A DNA stretch of 64,000 bases from positions 1 through 64,000 of the forward strand of contig LLEY01000232.1 in the NCBI GenBank assembly GCA_001414485.1, given 5' to 3'. Every line of letters begins with the position of its first letter. Positions within the stretch are counted from its first letter, which is position 1. The stretch is from Calycina herbarum. Taxonomy: Eukaryota; Ascomycota; Leotiomycetes; Helotiales; Pezizellaceae. Positions 11,617 through 22,270 of the stretch are shown piece after piece. Made by a program: the position numbers and the translations under genes. Under the pieces are notes generated by a model. It had not been told where the DNA came from, ran no database searches, and was given only the letters and a program-made list of their open reading frames with translations.

Positions 11617-12219
11617 TCATCTCAATTTCAATGCGCCAATAATCCTTTTTAAATAACGACCTATATATGAAAATCGGGAAGAGTTTGGAAAAAGAATTGG
11701 TAGCGGTGATAGGAACTTTTGTGGGAAAATATGGGCGGGGAGAGTCACTAAGCTAACGCTCTTGTTTACTTCCTCCTTCGCTCTTGCCTTCTCTACTTCT
11801 TCGTCGACTCCGATGCCGCCACCCCAAAGATTTCCCCCACCATCACCAAACACCCGAATGACATCTATCTCGACTTCTTGAAATCCAACCAAGGCTACCT
11901 GACAACTACTCCGACAAGGCGTTTCGATCAACAACTTTGAGGATTCTCGGTCGGCTGTGACCTTCCAGATTTGAATCGTCCAGTCGCCTCGCAGTCCTCG
12001 CAGCATTTTCCTTCACTGCCTGGTTGGAGAGTTTCGACCAGCAGGTGGTTTCCAATTCTCCCTTTTCCTAGAACGCTCCTGCCGCGCTACTCTCTCCATC
12101 TGGCTCCAAGTACCTAGGTATCGTTGACCACAAGGCATTCCACTTTTACCTAGATTCTCCCCTCGTCGCCCACCTTTTCGCGCATCTTTCTTGGAATTAC
12201 CATCGAGAATCAGCTTCAT
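11617..12219 (-). pseudogene. Possible ORF with one in-frame stop, hypothetical
   Basis: An open frame from ATG 12219 is stopped by TGA at 12013-12015. The same frame continues from 12012 to 11617 without further stops, so about 200 codons would be open if that stop were a sense codon. The first part is basic (KKDARKGGRRGENLGK). The second includes DWTIQIWKV and CQVALVGFQEVEIDVIRVFG. No family is recognised. Its start lies only 26 bp from the divergent start at 12246, so at most one of the two is likely to be a true gene start. It may be non-coding. Confidence 0.25.
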
Positions 12220-12245
12220 CTTCCACGGTTTCCAAGCATTGAATC

Positions 12246-12771
12246 ATGATGGTGGACAAGAGTACATCTTCTTCACCTCCCGTAGCCGGAGAAGCATCAG
12301 GAGGTGACACAAGCGTCAGTACTTCCTCCCTCATCGCGGGTTTGTTTGAACTTGCATTTGACTAACGGCAAATCTTTTTGTAGCGGACTAGAAGAAGAAG
12401 AAGGAACAGGAAAAAGAAGAGTGCTTATGCTAGTGTTGAGCGAGAGGAGCTCATCGACCATTGGGTTGCAAATGGAAAAAAATGGAAAAGGCTGGAGCCG
12501 AGAGGAGCTCAATCGATTGTATAGTACCATCCGCGATTGGAAGGTCCTCCCTAGGTACTCCCCGAAAATTCTCGATCTGATGAAGCAATTCGTCGAAGGA
12601 GTGAGCCATCCCTGCCCTCAGATCTGCTTCAGTTCGTTGACGATGACATAGGCACTTCCACGGGAACTTCTCGCCGATACCGAAAAGCAACAATACGAAC
12701 GATATTTGAAGCGTTGCGAGAAGAAGGCTGATTTATTCTGGGGCTCGTTGGCACACAACTCGAAGTCTTGA
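12246..12771 (+). pseudogene. Hypothetical gene with a frameshift in an A-run
   Basis: Exon 12246-12314 joins exon 12384 onward across a 69-bp intron (GTCAGT, branch GACTAAC, TTTTTGTAG), reading into a basic RTRRRRRNRKKKSAYAS. A second intron (GTGAGC...ACATAG, about 12601-12651) precedes LPRELLADTEKQQYERYLKR and the stop at 12769-12771. Between them the frame must change near the A-run at about 12475-12481. Before it the reading is EREELIDHWVANG; after it, GWSREELNRLYSTIRDW. Splice structure and protein-like composition on both sides of the run suggest a real gene hit by a single-base indel, or a sequencing slip. The family is not recognised. Confidence 0.4.
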
Positions 12772-13152
12772 AGAGGGTACTATAGGTCTGAACATCTGGT
12801 GGAAGGAATAAATCGGCTACGAATTCAGGGATATGATCTGAGAGAATGCCTGCTATCTTGTTCTGAGACATTGAGGTGGGGCTCCATGCATATTCTCGAA
12901 GTTGTTTTGTTGTCTCCAGGCTATAGCAAAACTTGTCATGTCAGAAAGGTAGAGTCTCCGTTGAGTCAAGAATAATTGATACTTCGAGTTCTCCGTTTTA
13001 CTAGACAGATGTGCGCAAGTAATCTTTAATTCTGCTGTGATGCCAGAAGTTAGCTACACAACTTCTTGGTTTAGTCCAAGTGCCTTTTTGTTGATGACAC
13101 TCTTCTATATATTCTAAAAATAATTGTTTGTTCATACCTTTCATAATGTACT
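12772..13152. other. Intergenic, nothing seen
   Basis: No coding or structural feature is supported up to the target duplication of the solo LTR. Confidence 0.5.
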
Positions 13153-13519
13153 TGTAGGACGAACAGGGTAACGTACAGGGTAGGTTACCGAGTAAGTGAT
13201 TAGATAGGCGCAGGGTAGGTCAAGTGATCGTTAAATCACGTTTCTATGGAATCGGTAGATAAGTATAAGTAAAAGACTTAAAATTGACTTGATTTCTAAC
13301 TATAAGGATAGTAGAGAGCTATATATACTTCTAGGATAAGTACTAGAAGCTTCTATAGCTTATAAATATAATAGTTACTAGAAGATTCTAAGGATCACGT
13401 GTTTACGTAACCGAGAACGTAACCGAATCTTCTAGACAACACTAGAAAGAACTAGTATAGACTAAGGTTTAAACCTAAAGCCTATTAGTAAGTAAGGTAA
13501 TTATTACCTAATACTAACA
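13153..13519. repeat. Solo LTR with 5-bp TSD GTACT
   Basis: The 367-bp sequence begins TGTAGGACG and ends ACTAACA, and is flanked by the perfect duplication GTACT (13148-13152 and 13520-13524). TG...CA ends plus a 5-bp duplication are diagnostic for an LTR element. The sequence does not match the Gypsy LTR family elsewhere in the window, so it is a second LTR family. It shows milder RIP and inserted 11 bp beyond the 3' end of the next gene. Confidence 0.85.
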
Positions 13520-13530
13520 GTACTCACAAA

Positions 13531-14288
13531 TTACTCATGCCTCCACTTAAACATATACTCCATCAAAAGACTATTCAAAACCGCCAAAATTCAACAAGCA
13601 AACCCAAAAGCCTCTTGAAAACCATGTTCAAAGAACTTCCACAACCCCGTAGCCACCCCACTCATGGCCAACACCAAGAAATTCGCTCTGAACAACGCTG
13701 CGAAATCGGGACCTTCGTCGATATGTATTCCCCAACCAAAACTTGCTGAGGTCTCACATGCGGATTTCAACAGGCTGCCCTGGGGGAACCGCAACATCCA
13801 GAACAGGGAGTTTGAGCCTTTGTCGCATTGGAGGTAGTAAGTGAAGAGATCCTCAGCTATTGGGGGATCTCCTTCTAGGGGGCAGGGGTCGTAGACCCAT
13901 TTCTTTGCGTCTACTAGGGACTTTGGGGGGAGGGAGAGGGGTTTTTGGAGGATGCCTACCCGGTGGCGGTTTTCGAGGGAGAATTAGGTGGCATCAAGTG
14001 AGTAAGTGTGTACTTTAAAAAGGGAATGAGGGGAATTACACGGACGAAAGAGACTGAGAGCCGAAGGCTTTAGCAGCCAGAATTGAAATGGAAGCCTCGC
14101 AAACGAAGGTACTGTTTCCGAAGCGATTCAAAGAGTGCACCATCTGTTGATCTATTTGCAACGTCAATTTCGGCTAGGGTTTTGAGTTGGGGTCAGGTGT
14201 TAACGCATAGTTCTAGGAATGAGAGGCCTATTTCTCGGGAAGTGGTCTCAGGTGGTTTGCAGAAAGTGGTGGTTTTAGCTAGCCTCAT
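13531..14288 (-). pseudogene. Fungal membrane-tail protein pseudogene, function unknown
   Basis: From the ATG at 14288 the minus strand reads SREIGLSFLELCVNT, stop, PQLKTLAEIDVANRSTDGAL and FESLRKQYLRLRGF. After frame disturbances around 13985-14060 it continues with ENRHRVGILQKPLSLPPKS, KKWVYDPCPLEGDPP, GWGIHIDEGPDF and a TM segment, then a stop followed by ILAVLNSLLMEYMFKWRHE. At two places (13589-13591 and about 14195) TGA stands where the frame otherwise continues and Trp would fit, a G-to-A change of the RIP type. The layout (polar body, W-G-I-H-I-x-E-G-P motif, one or two C-terminal membrane helices) resembles a lineage-specific family of hypothetical proteins in Leotiomycetes. That resemblance is from memory and was not searched. 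Confidence 0.6.
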
Positions 14289-14324
14289 TTTCTTGGAAGT
14301 ATATGTGATTCTACTTGTGGTATT

Positions 14325-15424
14325 GGAAGGTCCCTGGGGTTTGAGATAAGCATTCGGTGGTACTGCCAAAGTGTCTGTTAAGGGTTGCGAGGTAGGACTC
14401 TGTGAACTGCTACAACCTTCCTATCGGTGGCGTGTCCCTGGCGGTCATGTTCGCATTTCTACATGTGCGTTACGTTGATGAGAGCTCCTTCGCAACTAAG
14501 TTCAAGCGAATCGATTTTGTGGGAAATGGTATTCTCATAGCTGTCACGTTGGCTGTTCTCTACTCGCTTACCTATGCTAGAACGATCTACTCTTGAGACT
14601 CATGGCATACCTTAGTACCTATTATAATTGGATTCTTCTGTTTCGGCCTCTTCGTCGCATATGAAGTTAGTAGCTTTGTTTCGGAACCTGTCCTTCCACT
14701 CCAACTATTTACCCACGGTACCTCGGCGATTGTTCTCATTAACACTTTTCTAAACTCGATCATCTACATCTGGTATTTATACTTCTTACCGGGTTATTAC
14801 CAAGCCGTGGCTCTCTACTCCCCAAGTTGTACCGGTTACTCTCTTCTTCCTCAGGCGATTGCTGGCCTACCTGGAGCTGGTTGCGGCAATTTCGCTTAGT
14901 CGATGGGGGAAATTCAAGCCTATTCATTTTGCTGGCTTCGCTTTATCCACAATTGGTATGGGATTGCACTCTATGCTCGATAGAGGAACTTCAGTTGCCA
15001 AATGGACAGTTTTTTGAATTATCACGGCTCTTGGAATCGGTATAGTGATTGATACACTACTTCCTGCCTTCCAAGCGCCAGTGTCCGAAGCAGATCAAGC
15101 ATCGGCAACTTCAGCGTAAGCCAAAATCTTCTCCTCCCTCCCTACCTCCATACTAGGTCAAATATTCTTCCTGCGGTTTAGGATTTCTGATTTCTTTATT
15201 TATATGCTGACCTGATTCTAGATAGAGCCTCATCCGAGCATTTGGAGCGATCTGGGGTGTCGCTATCCTAGAGTCATCTTTAACAATCGCATCGATGAGC
15301 GCATCCACACCGTGACTGATGAAAGAGCTCGCGAATTACTCTGATAAGGCGGTGCTTACCAACAAGATTTAGCAAACTTTTGTTCGACAATTTTCTGTAG
15401 AAGTTCAAGATGAGATCCGCGAGT
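14325..15424 (+). pseudogene. MFS transporter pseudogene (DHA2-like), 5' and middle part
   Basis: Successive frames give NLPIGGVSLAVMFAFL (14410), KRIDFVGNGILIAVTLAVLY, SWHTLVPIIIGFFCFGLF (14599), SEPVLPLQLF, NTFLNSIIYIWYLYFLP, SLLPQAIAGLPGA, SRWGKFKPIHFAGFALSTIG, ALGIGIVIDTLLPAFQAP, FGAIWGVAI and FNNRIDERIHTVTDERAREL. That is the second two thirds of a 14-TM drug efflux transporter. Several frameshifts and stops are present and the N-terminal part is absent. The frame is broken at 15425 by a transposon and its C-terminus resumes at 42753. The substrate is unknown; this type often sits in toxin or secondary-metabolite clusters. Confidence 0.85.
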
Positions 15425-15426
15425 TA

Positions 15427-15541
15427 CAGTCAGTTGCGAGTTAAGCTTAAATTTGCCCACTTTTTTTATAATCCGAGCGTTTTACGTACTGTAATCGTGC
15501 CTAGGAGGCTGTATAGAAAATTAGCTAAATAACCACTTATT
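15427..15541 (+). repeat. Left terminal inverted repeat of the outer element
   Basis: 115 bp matching the reverse complement of 42635-42750, with most differences being C/T or G/A. It includes the shared T-run and TAATCCGAGCG at about 15460-15480. Confidence 0.9.
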
Positions 15542-15639
15542 CGATTGATACTACTGTATATGTAATATTGAGGCTTTTGAAGATATATCCTAATCCTTCT
15601 ATATATGTAGTTCTACTATAGTACCTTAAATTAATCCTA

Positions 15640-16613
15640 ATCGTCGTACTATAATTAAAATAGCGATTCAAGCCAGGGTAAGGTATAACAACACTAACTT
15701 CGCAGAGATAGCTAGAGAGTTTAAATATAGTAGCGTATCTATACGTAATATTAAACAAGAGCTCTTAGTAGAAGTAGCTCTTACTCCTTATCCTCGCTAT
15801 AAAGCTAAACTAGGAACCAGAACCGCCTAGAACACTACAGTAGAGGCGTTTGTTTAAGAGCTCCTAACATAAGATAATAAGCTTATAGCAGATAAGGTAG
15901 CGGATTATATATATAATATATTTAATCTTCAGCTCTTAAAGTAGCAGATTTATAGAATATATAAGAGTATAAGGATATTATATAAGTTAGACTACTTTAT
16001 AAGTTAGTAGAATCTTTAATTAATATAAGTATAGAGGGATAAATTAGCTAAGTAAGAGAGAAAGAGACTTATATTCCTTAATAAATCTACCTCTAATAAG
16101 ACTACTAGTATATAACGATATAGATAAGCGCTAATTAGAATAAGAGCGTACTCTAAGAGATAGTTAAAATAATCGAGAGTTTAGAGTATATTACTAGTAT
16201 ATATACTTAATAGATAGCTATCGTCTATTATATTCTAGGAAGTAATTATAACTAAGATATTTAAGAAGTAGTTAAAAGAAGATATCCTACTATAGAGTAT
16301 ATAGTAATTAAGATATAATTATAATAGATAATTACTCTATCTACTAAAGCTTATAAGTAGTAGAGATATATAAGAAGAGAGAGGTAATAGTAAAGTACTT
16401 ACTACTATATTATTCTTAATTTAATCTTATTAAATTAAGCTTTAAAGACCTTAAGACCTTTATCCGCTAATACTATAAATAAGCGTATATCTCCTCTAAT
16501 TATAATAGCTTTAAAGGCTTTTTATAAGAGTAAATACTATATATAAGTAAAGAAGAGAGTGTGAAAAAGAGAGCTAAGAAGTACTTTAAAAATTACTTTT
16601 ATAATATTAAATA
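15640..16613 (+). pseudogene. Transposase of the outer Tc1/mariner-type element, RIP-inactivated
   Basis: Reading TAA/TAG as former Gln codons, an N-terminal helix-turn-helix is visible (ARVRYNNTNFAEIAREF, about 15665-15715). The middle contains ILGSNYNQDI and EEVVKR-like sequence (about 16230-16270), matching the G-S-x-N-x-D-x-F block of DDE transposases. The C-terminal block LYYSQFNLIKLSFKDLK (about 16400-16455) corresponds to the usual Y-S-P-D-F-N-P-I-E-L-S-F motif. NYNSFKGFL follows. The order and the length of about 320 codons fit the fungal Tc1/IS630 superfamily. Many stops and the loss of catalytic residues by RIP make it dead. The start is approximate because ATG codons tend to be mutated to ATA. 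Confidence 0.75.
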
Positions 16614-16639
16614 GATTATATTATATATAATTAATTTAA

Positions 16640-19600
16640 AGAATTATATTTAAACTATATTATCTTAAGCTACTTCTTCTTCTATAAATATCTACTTCTC
16701 TTATATACTCTCTACTAAGTATAACTGTTTTAAAAGTTATTATTAAGATTAAAGCTATTATTATATTAATTTAAGAAGAGTAAGAGGTATATAAGTACTT
16801 TATAATTATCTCTAAGAAGCTTATATATATAATTAAAGTAAGAGGTCGTTCTTTTAAGAAAGCTATAGAATATATAATCTCTAATACCTAAGATAATAGT
16901 AGAACGCTCTCTAATACTCTCTATATATATATCTACTATCTTATACTAATATTTAATATTATACGTAGGTTTTTTAAGATATAAGAAGTAAAAGTAAGTA
17001 TAATTATTTTACTTTTATAAAATTAGTATAAAAGAAGAACTAGATAATAAAGTAAATATATAAATAATAAAAGTATCTCTCTCTTAAACTATGTCTTTAA
17101 AACGTCTATTAAAGCTTATATTTAGTATATATTTATAGAAGCTGATTTTAGTATAACGTGGTTTATTAGGACCTGGCGTATATCAGGACCTGGCGTACTT
17201 TTTCTATCTTCTCTACTTTATTATTTTAATATACGTCATCTTAACAACTACTAATAGAAATTTAAACTTAAGAAGCTCGAATTATCTTAGCTATCGAGGC
17301 TATCTGATTATCTAAAAAGCTTAGTCGTCAAGCTGCTATAAAAATCTATAAAGTCCTTGAAACTAGCCTTCGCCGTAGAATAAACAGCTAACTTCCCCTC
17401 TTAGAACAACGGCTAGTAAATATTAAATTAACTTAACTTAAGAAGGAAGTGATTCTTTAGAATATACTTAACTTGGATTCTAGAGGGTTTATACCCTAGC
17501 TAGCTAGTGTAGAAGATATAGCAAATTATATCCTTAAATCGTAGAGAGAGAAACACGTTAGTAAGCTTTAGATATATCGATTTATATAACGACAACTAGG
17601 GTTAAAGACATGTTTTAATCGCGTTTATAACTTCTAAAGAGCCTTATATAAAGATCCTAACCTAATTAGCGCGTAGTTCTAACTTATATAAAATATAAGA
17701 GCGAAATACAGTGTTTTAGATTACGATTTCTATAACTTCGACGAAACAGGCTTTATAATAGGTATGATTTACTCTATAATAGTTGTTATACATGTAGATT
17801 AACATAGCAGAGGTAAGGCAGTTTAGCTAGGTAATCGGGAATAGGCTATAGTAATTACTTATATTAATAGCGAGGGTTAGGATATCTCTTTATTTTTAGT
17901 CGTCTAAGAGAAGAATTATCTTACGAATTAGTATATAGACAGCGGCCTTCTATACGACTAGGTTATTAAACCGACAAGTAACAGATAGATAAACAATAAG
18001 ACAGGTCTAGAATAGCTGAAACACTTCGATAAATATACTACTAGTCGTATAAAGGGTCTATATCGAATACTAGTATTAGATAGGTATAAGAGTTATAAAT
18101 CAGCTGAATTTTAAGAGTATTATAAAGTATATAATATTATAACTCTTAGACTACCTCCTTACTTATCCTATATAACCTAACTACTTAATATTAGGTGCTT
18201 TAGTATATTAAAGCAGGCGTATAGTCGGTAGGTTAAGACGTTTATCAAAGCTTATATCAACTATATTACGAAGGTGGAGTTCTTTTTAGCTTTTATAGCA
18301 GTATATAAAGAATTAATAACAGTCTAGAACGCTTAAGCTGGATTCTATAGAGCTGGTCTAGTGCCTTTTAACCTATAAGTAGTACTTTTAAAGCTTGACG
18401 TAAGGTTATAGACTCTAACTCCTCTAAGACTCTCTACTGCTAATTCTAATACTTAGATCTCCTAGACTCTCTTAAACCTTACTAAAGCGCTCTTATAATC
18501 GACTCTTGTTTAGAAACGGATTACCTGTTACTAGAGAAGCTTGCCGACTCTACTATTTAAGACAGTTGCTATATTAGCAAAAGGTATAGAGCGAATAGCT
18601 TATAAGATAACCTTGTTATTTACTGAAGTACGTACTCTTTAAGCAGCGAATAAAGCCTTAAGCAAACGCCGTAGAGCTAAAAAGACTCGTGTATATTAAG
18701 AGAGGGCACTTATAGTAGAGGATGTCTAAGATCTTTTAACTTAAAAGGACGTTAACGAGCAAGTACGACGCGACTTACGTATAAAGAGCGGTAATAAGAA
18801 GAAGAGGTAATCGTCTAGACAGCGTTGTAGTACTTACGGAAAAGCTAGTTATAATATATAAACTTATTAAATAGATGTAGATATATCTAATTCTTCGGAT
18901 TCTAAGTAGTTATAGTTAATTTAATATATTATAGTTAATTTATTAATATTTAAAGTTAAATACTAAGGAAAAGTATACTAGGTTCTAATATACGCCAGGT
19001 TCTAATAAACCACGTTATATTTATTAATATCTAATATTATTAATTTAATAGTTTTTCGTATATAGCGATAAGACTCTACGGGTACTAAACCTAATTAGGC
19101 TATAGCTCTATAGTACTAAACTCTTTTAGTAAATTTTAAATATTAAACTACTATATTCTTACTAGACGTTCTAGTAACTTAAAATCTTTAAAAAATTATA
19201 ACAAATCTATTATTTATTAAAATAAGCTGGTTCCTTCTTTATAAGCATAAATAATACTATAAAAAATCGATATTATAAGTTAAAAAATTAATTATAATTA
19301 TTAAAAGTTTTGTAATTCTTCTCTCTCTCTAGTATAAGCCTTTTAAATTATATTTATAAGATCTTATATATTCTTATTCTTATTCTTATTCTTATTCTTA
19401 CTTCTACTACTACTTATATTACTTTTAAGATTAATAATCGTCTCTTTTTTATACTCTTAAGCGTTCTTTTAAGGCTTTTAAAGAGGCTCTTTTTAGGTCT
19501 CTTTTTAAGACTTGTTTTAGAACTCGTTTTAAAGCTCTTATATAAATCTATCCTTCTTATATACTCTCTTAAAAGTACTAATATCCTTAGATAACATCTT

Positions 19601-20345
19601 CTATATACTAAGAGTAATACTTAAATATAGTAATTCTACTATATTTAATTTATAAAAGTCTTTAAAGCTTAGGAATTATTCCTAAGCTACTTAGATATAA
19701 TTATTATATACTTAAATATTAAATTAAGAAAGATTATATATACCTTTATACTATATCTAAAATATATACTATAATTCTATTATAGACCTTACTTTATACT
19801 TATTATAATCTATAGTACTTAAGAGATAATAATAGAGAGTTATAAGTTACTTAAATAGTATTATAAGTAGTAGAAAAGAGTATAGAAGTATAGACTTCTT
19901 AATAGTATTAACTCTTAAATTATCTCTAGTAACTACTAGGGAATTAAAGTATACGTTTAAAGGTATACTATATCCTCTACTTATATATACTAGCGGAAGT
20001 GTTATTATATCTCTCTTTGTCTCTTCTTTTTTATTTATATATATTAAATTTATAATAATAAATATAAAAGAAGTAGTTATTAATCCCTAGCCTTTATATA
20101 CTCTCTTTATTTATAACTTTATATCTAAATACCTTATTATATAGTAATTAAGAGTAGTAGGTTATATATAGCATATCTTAGAGAAGTTAGTATATATATC
20201 TTTAATATATCTAAAGTTCTTTTAAATCTCTACTATTACTCTTAGTACTTCTTCTTATAACGCTCTCTTAATTACTAAATCGTTAAGCTACTTACTTGTT
20301 ATAGTAGAGCGCGCTCTCTTCGCCTTTTATACCTTCTTTTAAGTA
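16640..20345 (-). pseudogene. Second, convergent coding relic in the outer element (unidentified)
   Basis: Leaving out the Fot1-like insertion (17156-19015), the minus strand can be read with long runs interrupted mainly by TAA/TAG. It starts near 20345 with a basic segment (KRARSTITSK, then LNDLVIKRAL) and FRYIKDIYTNFSKICYI. It passes LPLVYISRGYSIPLNVYF (about 19980) and an Arg/Lys/Leu-rich stretch (RALKRVLK, ASLKALKERLR, about 19450-19550), and may continue beyond the Fot1-like insertion. I recognise no family. It could be a second gene of the outer element or part of another inserted element. The sequence is too RIP-mutated to decide by eye. Confidence 0.25.
17156..19015 (+). mobile_element. 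Fot1/pogo-like DNA transposon, family A, with dead transposase
   Basis: 1860 bp with inverted ends ACGTGGTTTATTAGGACCTG and its complement, TA duplicated at 17154-17155 and 19016-19017. The plus strand encodes a pogo/Fot1 transposase with Gln-to-stop changes: an HTH (LSKKLSRQAAIKIYKV, about 17315-17365), a CENP-B-type DNA-binding stretch, the first DDE aspartate in YNFDETGFIIGM (about 17728-17765), the second in ILVLDRYKSYKSAEF (about 18070-18110), and LNIRCFSILKQAYSRQV (about 18185-18230) after it. The 1.9-kb size and TA target site are typical of Fot1. It inserted in the interior of the outer element. Confidence 0.85.
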
Positions 20346-20404
20346 TTCCTTTTATCCCTCTTTCTCTTACGTAAGAGAGACGCCGCTGCCGCCTTCCGCG
20401 CTGC

Positions 20405-20850
20405 TGTTACGAATCACGGCTGTATAGTAAGTAGTTCAGACGGCGCTCTGACAGGACAAGGCACGACATCCAGGAAGGGAAGGTAACACAGGAGGAAATC
20501 AGTAGTGCAGAAGGCATTTGAGGGTTTCAGGATCTTACTGTTGTAAGACTGTTGGAAGTCACGTGTGGTCATGTGACGTGATCGCTTACATCGCCCTGAT
20601 CGCCGTAATCGCGAGCGATGAAAGCGATGTACTTAGAGTACGAAGGTTCTATATAAGACTAGCACGTCTGCTATTAGATAGAGGCTTTATACTTAACTTT
20701 AGTTATTAATCTTATTATCTTATTTAATATCTTTAATATAAGTAACGAGTTTACTTCTAAGTAAACAACCTAGTATATCTATACTTCTTACTTATATACT
20801 AATCTTTAAAACTTAGTTATCTTTGTTTAGTTTATTTAAGTTTTATTATA
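20405..20850 (+). repeat. 5' LTR of Gypsy copy 1
   Basis: 446 bp, starting TGTTACGAATCACGG. Its first 250 bases keep many CA and TG dinucleotides while the rest is RIP-mutated, so it is the least altered promoter half of the family. A TATATAAG box lies at 20650-20657, as expected in the sense orientation. The short open frame at 20518-20709 lies wholly inside the LTR and is not a gene. Confidence 0.85.
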
Positions 20851-20860
20851 CTTTAAGTAC

Positions 20861-21824
20861 TAGCTTAGAAGTTTAGTCGCTATAGCTCTAGTAAACCCCG
20901 CTACCGTAGCTAGCTTAAATACTAGTTAAGTTAACGTCGTAGGAATATCTAGAAGTACTACTAGAAGAACGTCTACTAGTATACAGTTAGCTAGGAACGA
21001 CGATAACGTTAGTATACTAGACGCCTCTAAGTCTTATAAGGTTAAAGTACTTAGATCTATTAAAGTTAAGATACTAGATATATATTATAAGAAGCGAAAG
21101 GAACTTAACTTATTCCTTCTTTAAATAGACATCTACTTTAACTTTAACTCTAATAAATTCGAAGGTAATTATAACTTACGAACTATCTTCGCTATCTTCT
21201 ACCTAAGAGGAGTAGTATTAGAATAGACGTAGCTATATTTAGAAGACTTCTTTAAGAATAAAGATAAAGATAGAAAGATAGAATTAACTAAGATTATATT
21301 TAAATCTTAGAGAGGATTTAAAGTAACTATTAGAAAAGTCTTTAAAGATTTTAACGTAATCTAAACTACTATATATAAGCTCTTAGACTTATACTAAACT
21401 AGATTAGTAATAGATTATACTAATAAATTTCAACGTTATAGAACGAAATTAGAATAGAATACTATTGCTCTTATAAAACTCTTTTATAGAGGATTAAAGG
21501 TATATATTCGTAAGAAAATAGTTAAATAAAACTTATAGTTTTAAACTATTATAGATATAATTAAGAAGGTTATCTAGTTAGATAACTGTTTATACTAATT
21601 TAAGAAGAGTAACTCTAGATACGAGAAGAAGAGTAAAGAGTTAGAAAAGTAGAAGTACTCTTATACTAATAAACATAGTAAGAAGGTAAATACTATATAG
21701 AAAAAGACCTTTCTAAAGAAAGAAGGACTTTTCTAGAAGAAGCGAAATCGTCGACGTAAGTAAAACTTATATTATAACTATAGCCTCTTTAGCTATAGAG
21801 TAAATAAGTATAGTAAGAAGAAAG
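20861..21824 (+). pseudogene. Gag of Gypsy copy 1, truncated by insertion of copy 2
   Basis: Following the 5' LTR, the plus strand reads a retrotransposon Gag (KFEGNYNLRTIFAIFYLRG at about 21160-21215; EDFFKNKDKDRK; FKVTIRKVFKDF) with Gln codons as TAA/TAG. It ends in a CCHC zinc-knuckle array at 21770-21811 in which all four ligand codons read TAT. The frame is interrupted at 21825 by the LTR of Gypsy copy 2 and resumes after 28692. Confidence 0.85.
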
Positions 21825-22270
21825 TATAACGAAACTTAAACGAACTAAACAAAGATAACTAAGTCTCGAAGGTTAGTATATAAGTAAGAAGTATAGACGC
21901 GATAGATTATTTACTTAGAAGTGAACTCGTTACTTATATCAAAGATGTTAAATAAGATAATAAGATTAATAACTAAAGTTAAGTACGAAGCTTCTATCTA
22001 ATAGTAGACGTGCTAGTATATATAGAACCTTTCGTGCTACCTAGATCCCTATATAAGCCTAGATCCCTAGATCCCTCTAGATCTCTTAAGAGATCTAAGA
22101 GGATCTATGATATAACTACCAACGGTTATTTAATAGTAAGATCCTAGAATATCTAAATACCTTTATATTACTAATTCTCTTCTATATTACCTTCTATTTC
22201 TTAGATATTATACCTTATCTTATTAGAGCGCTGTCTAGACTACTTACTACGTATAATATAATTTATAACA
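21825..22270 (-). repeat. 3' LTR of Gypsy copy 2
   Basis: 446 bp homologous to the family LTR defined by the solo copy at 4274-4722, ending at the PPT-like sequence. Confidence 0.85.

Noticed and set aside
14083..14349. 88-codon plus-strand frame
   Set aside because: The minus strand over the same region reads a recognisable, if broken, protein continuing to 13531; only the last bases may belong to the MFS pseudogene.
20518..20709. 63-codon open frame on the plus strand
   Set aside because: It lies wholly within a Gypsy LTR and has no counterpart in the other LTR copies.
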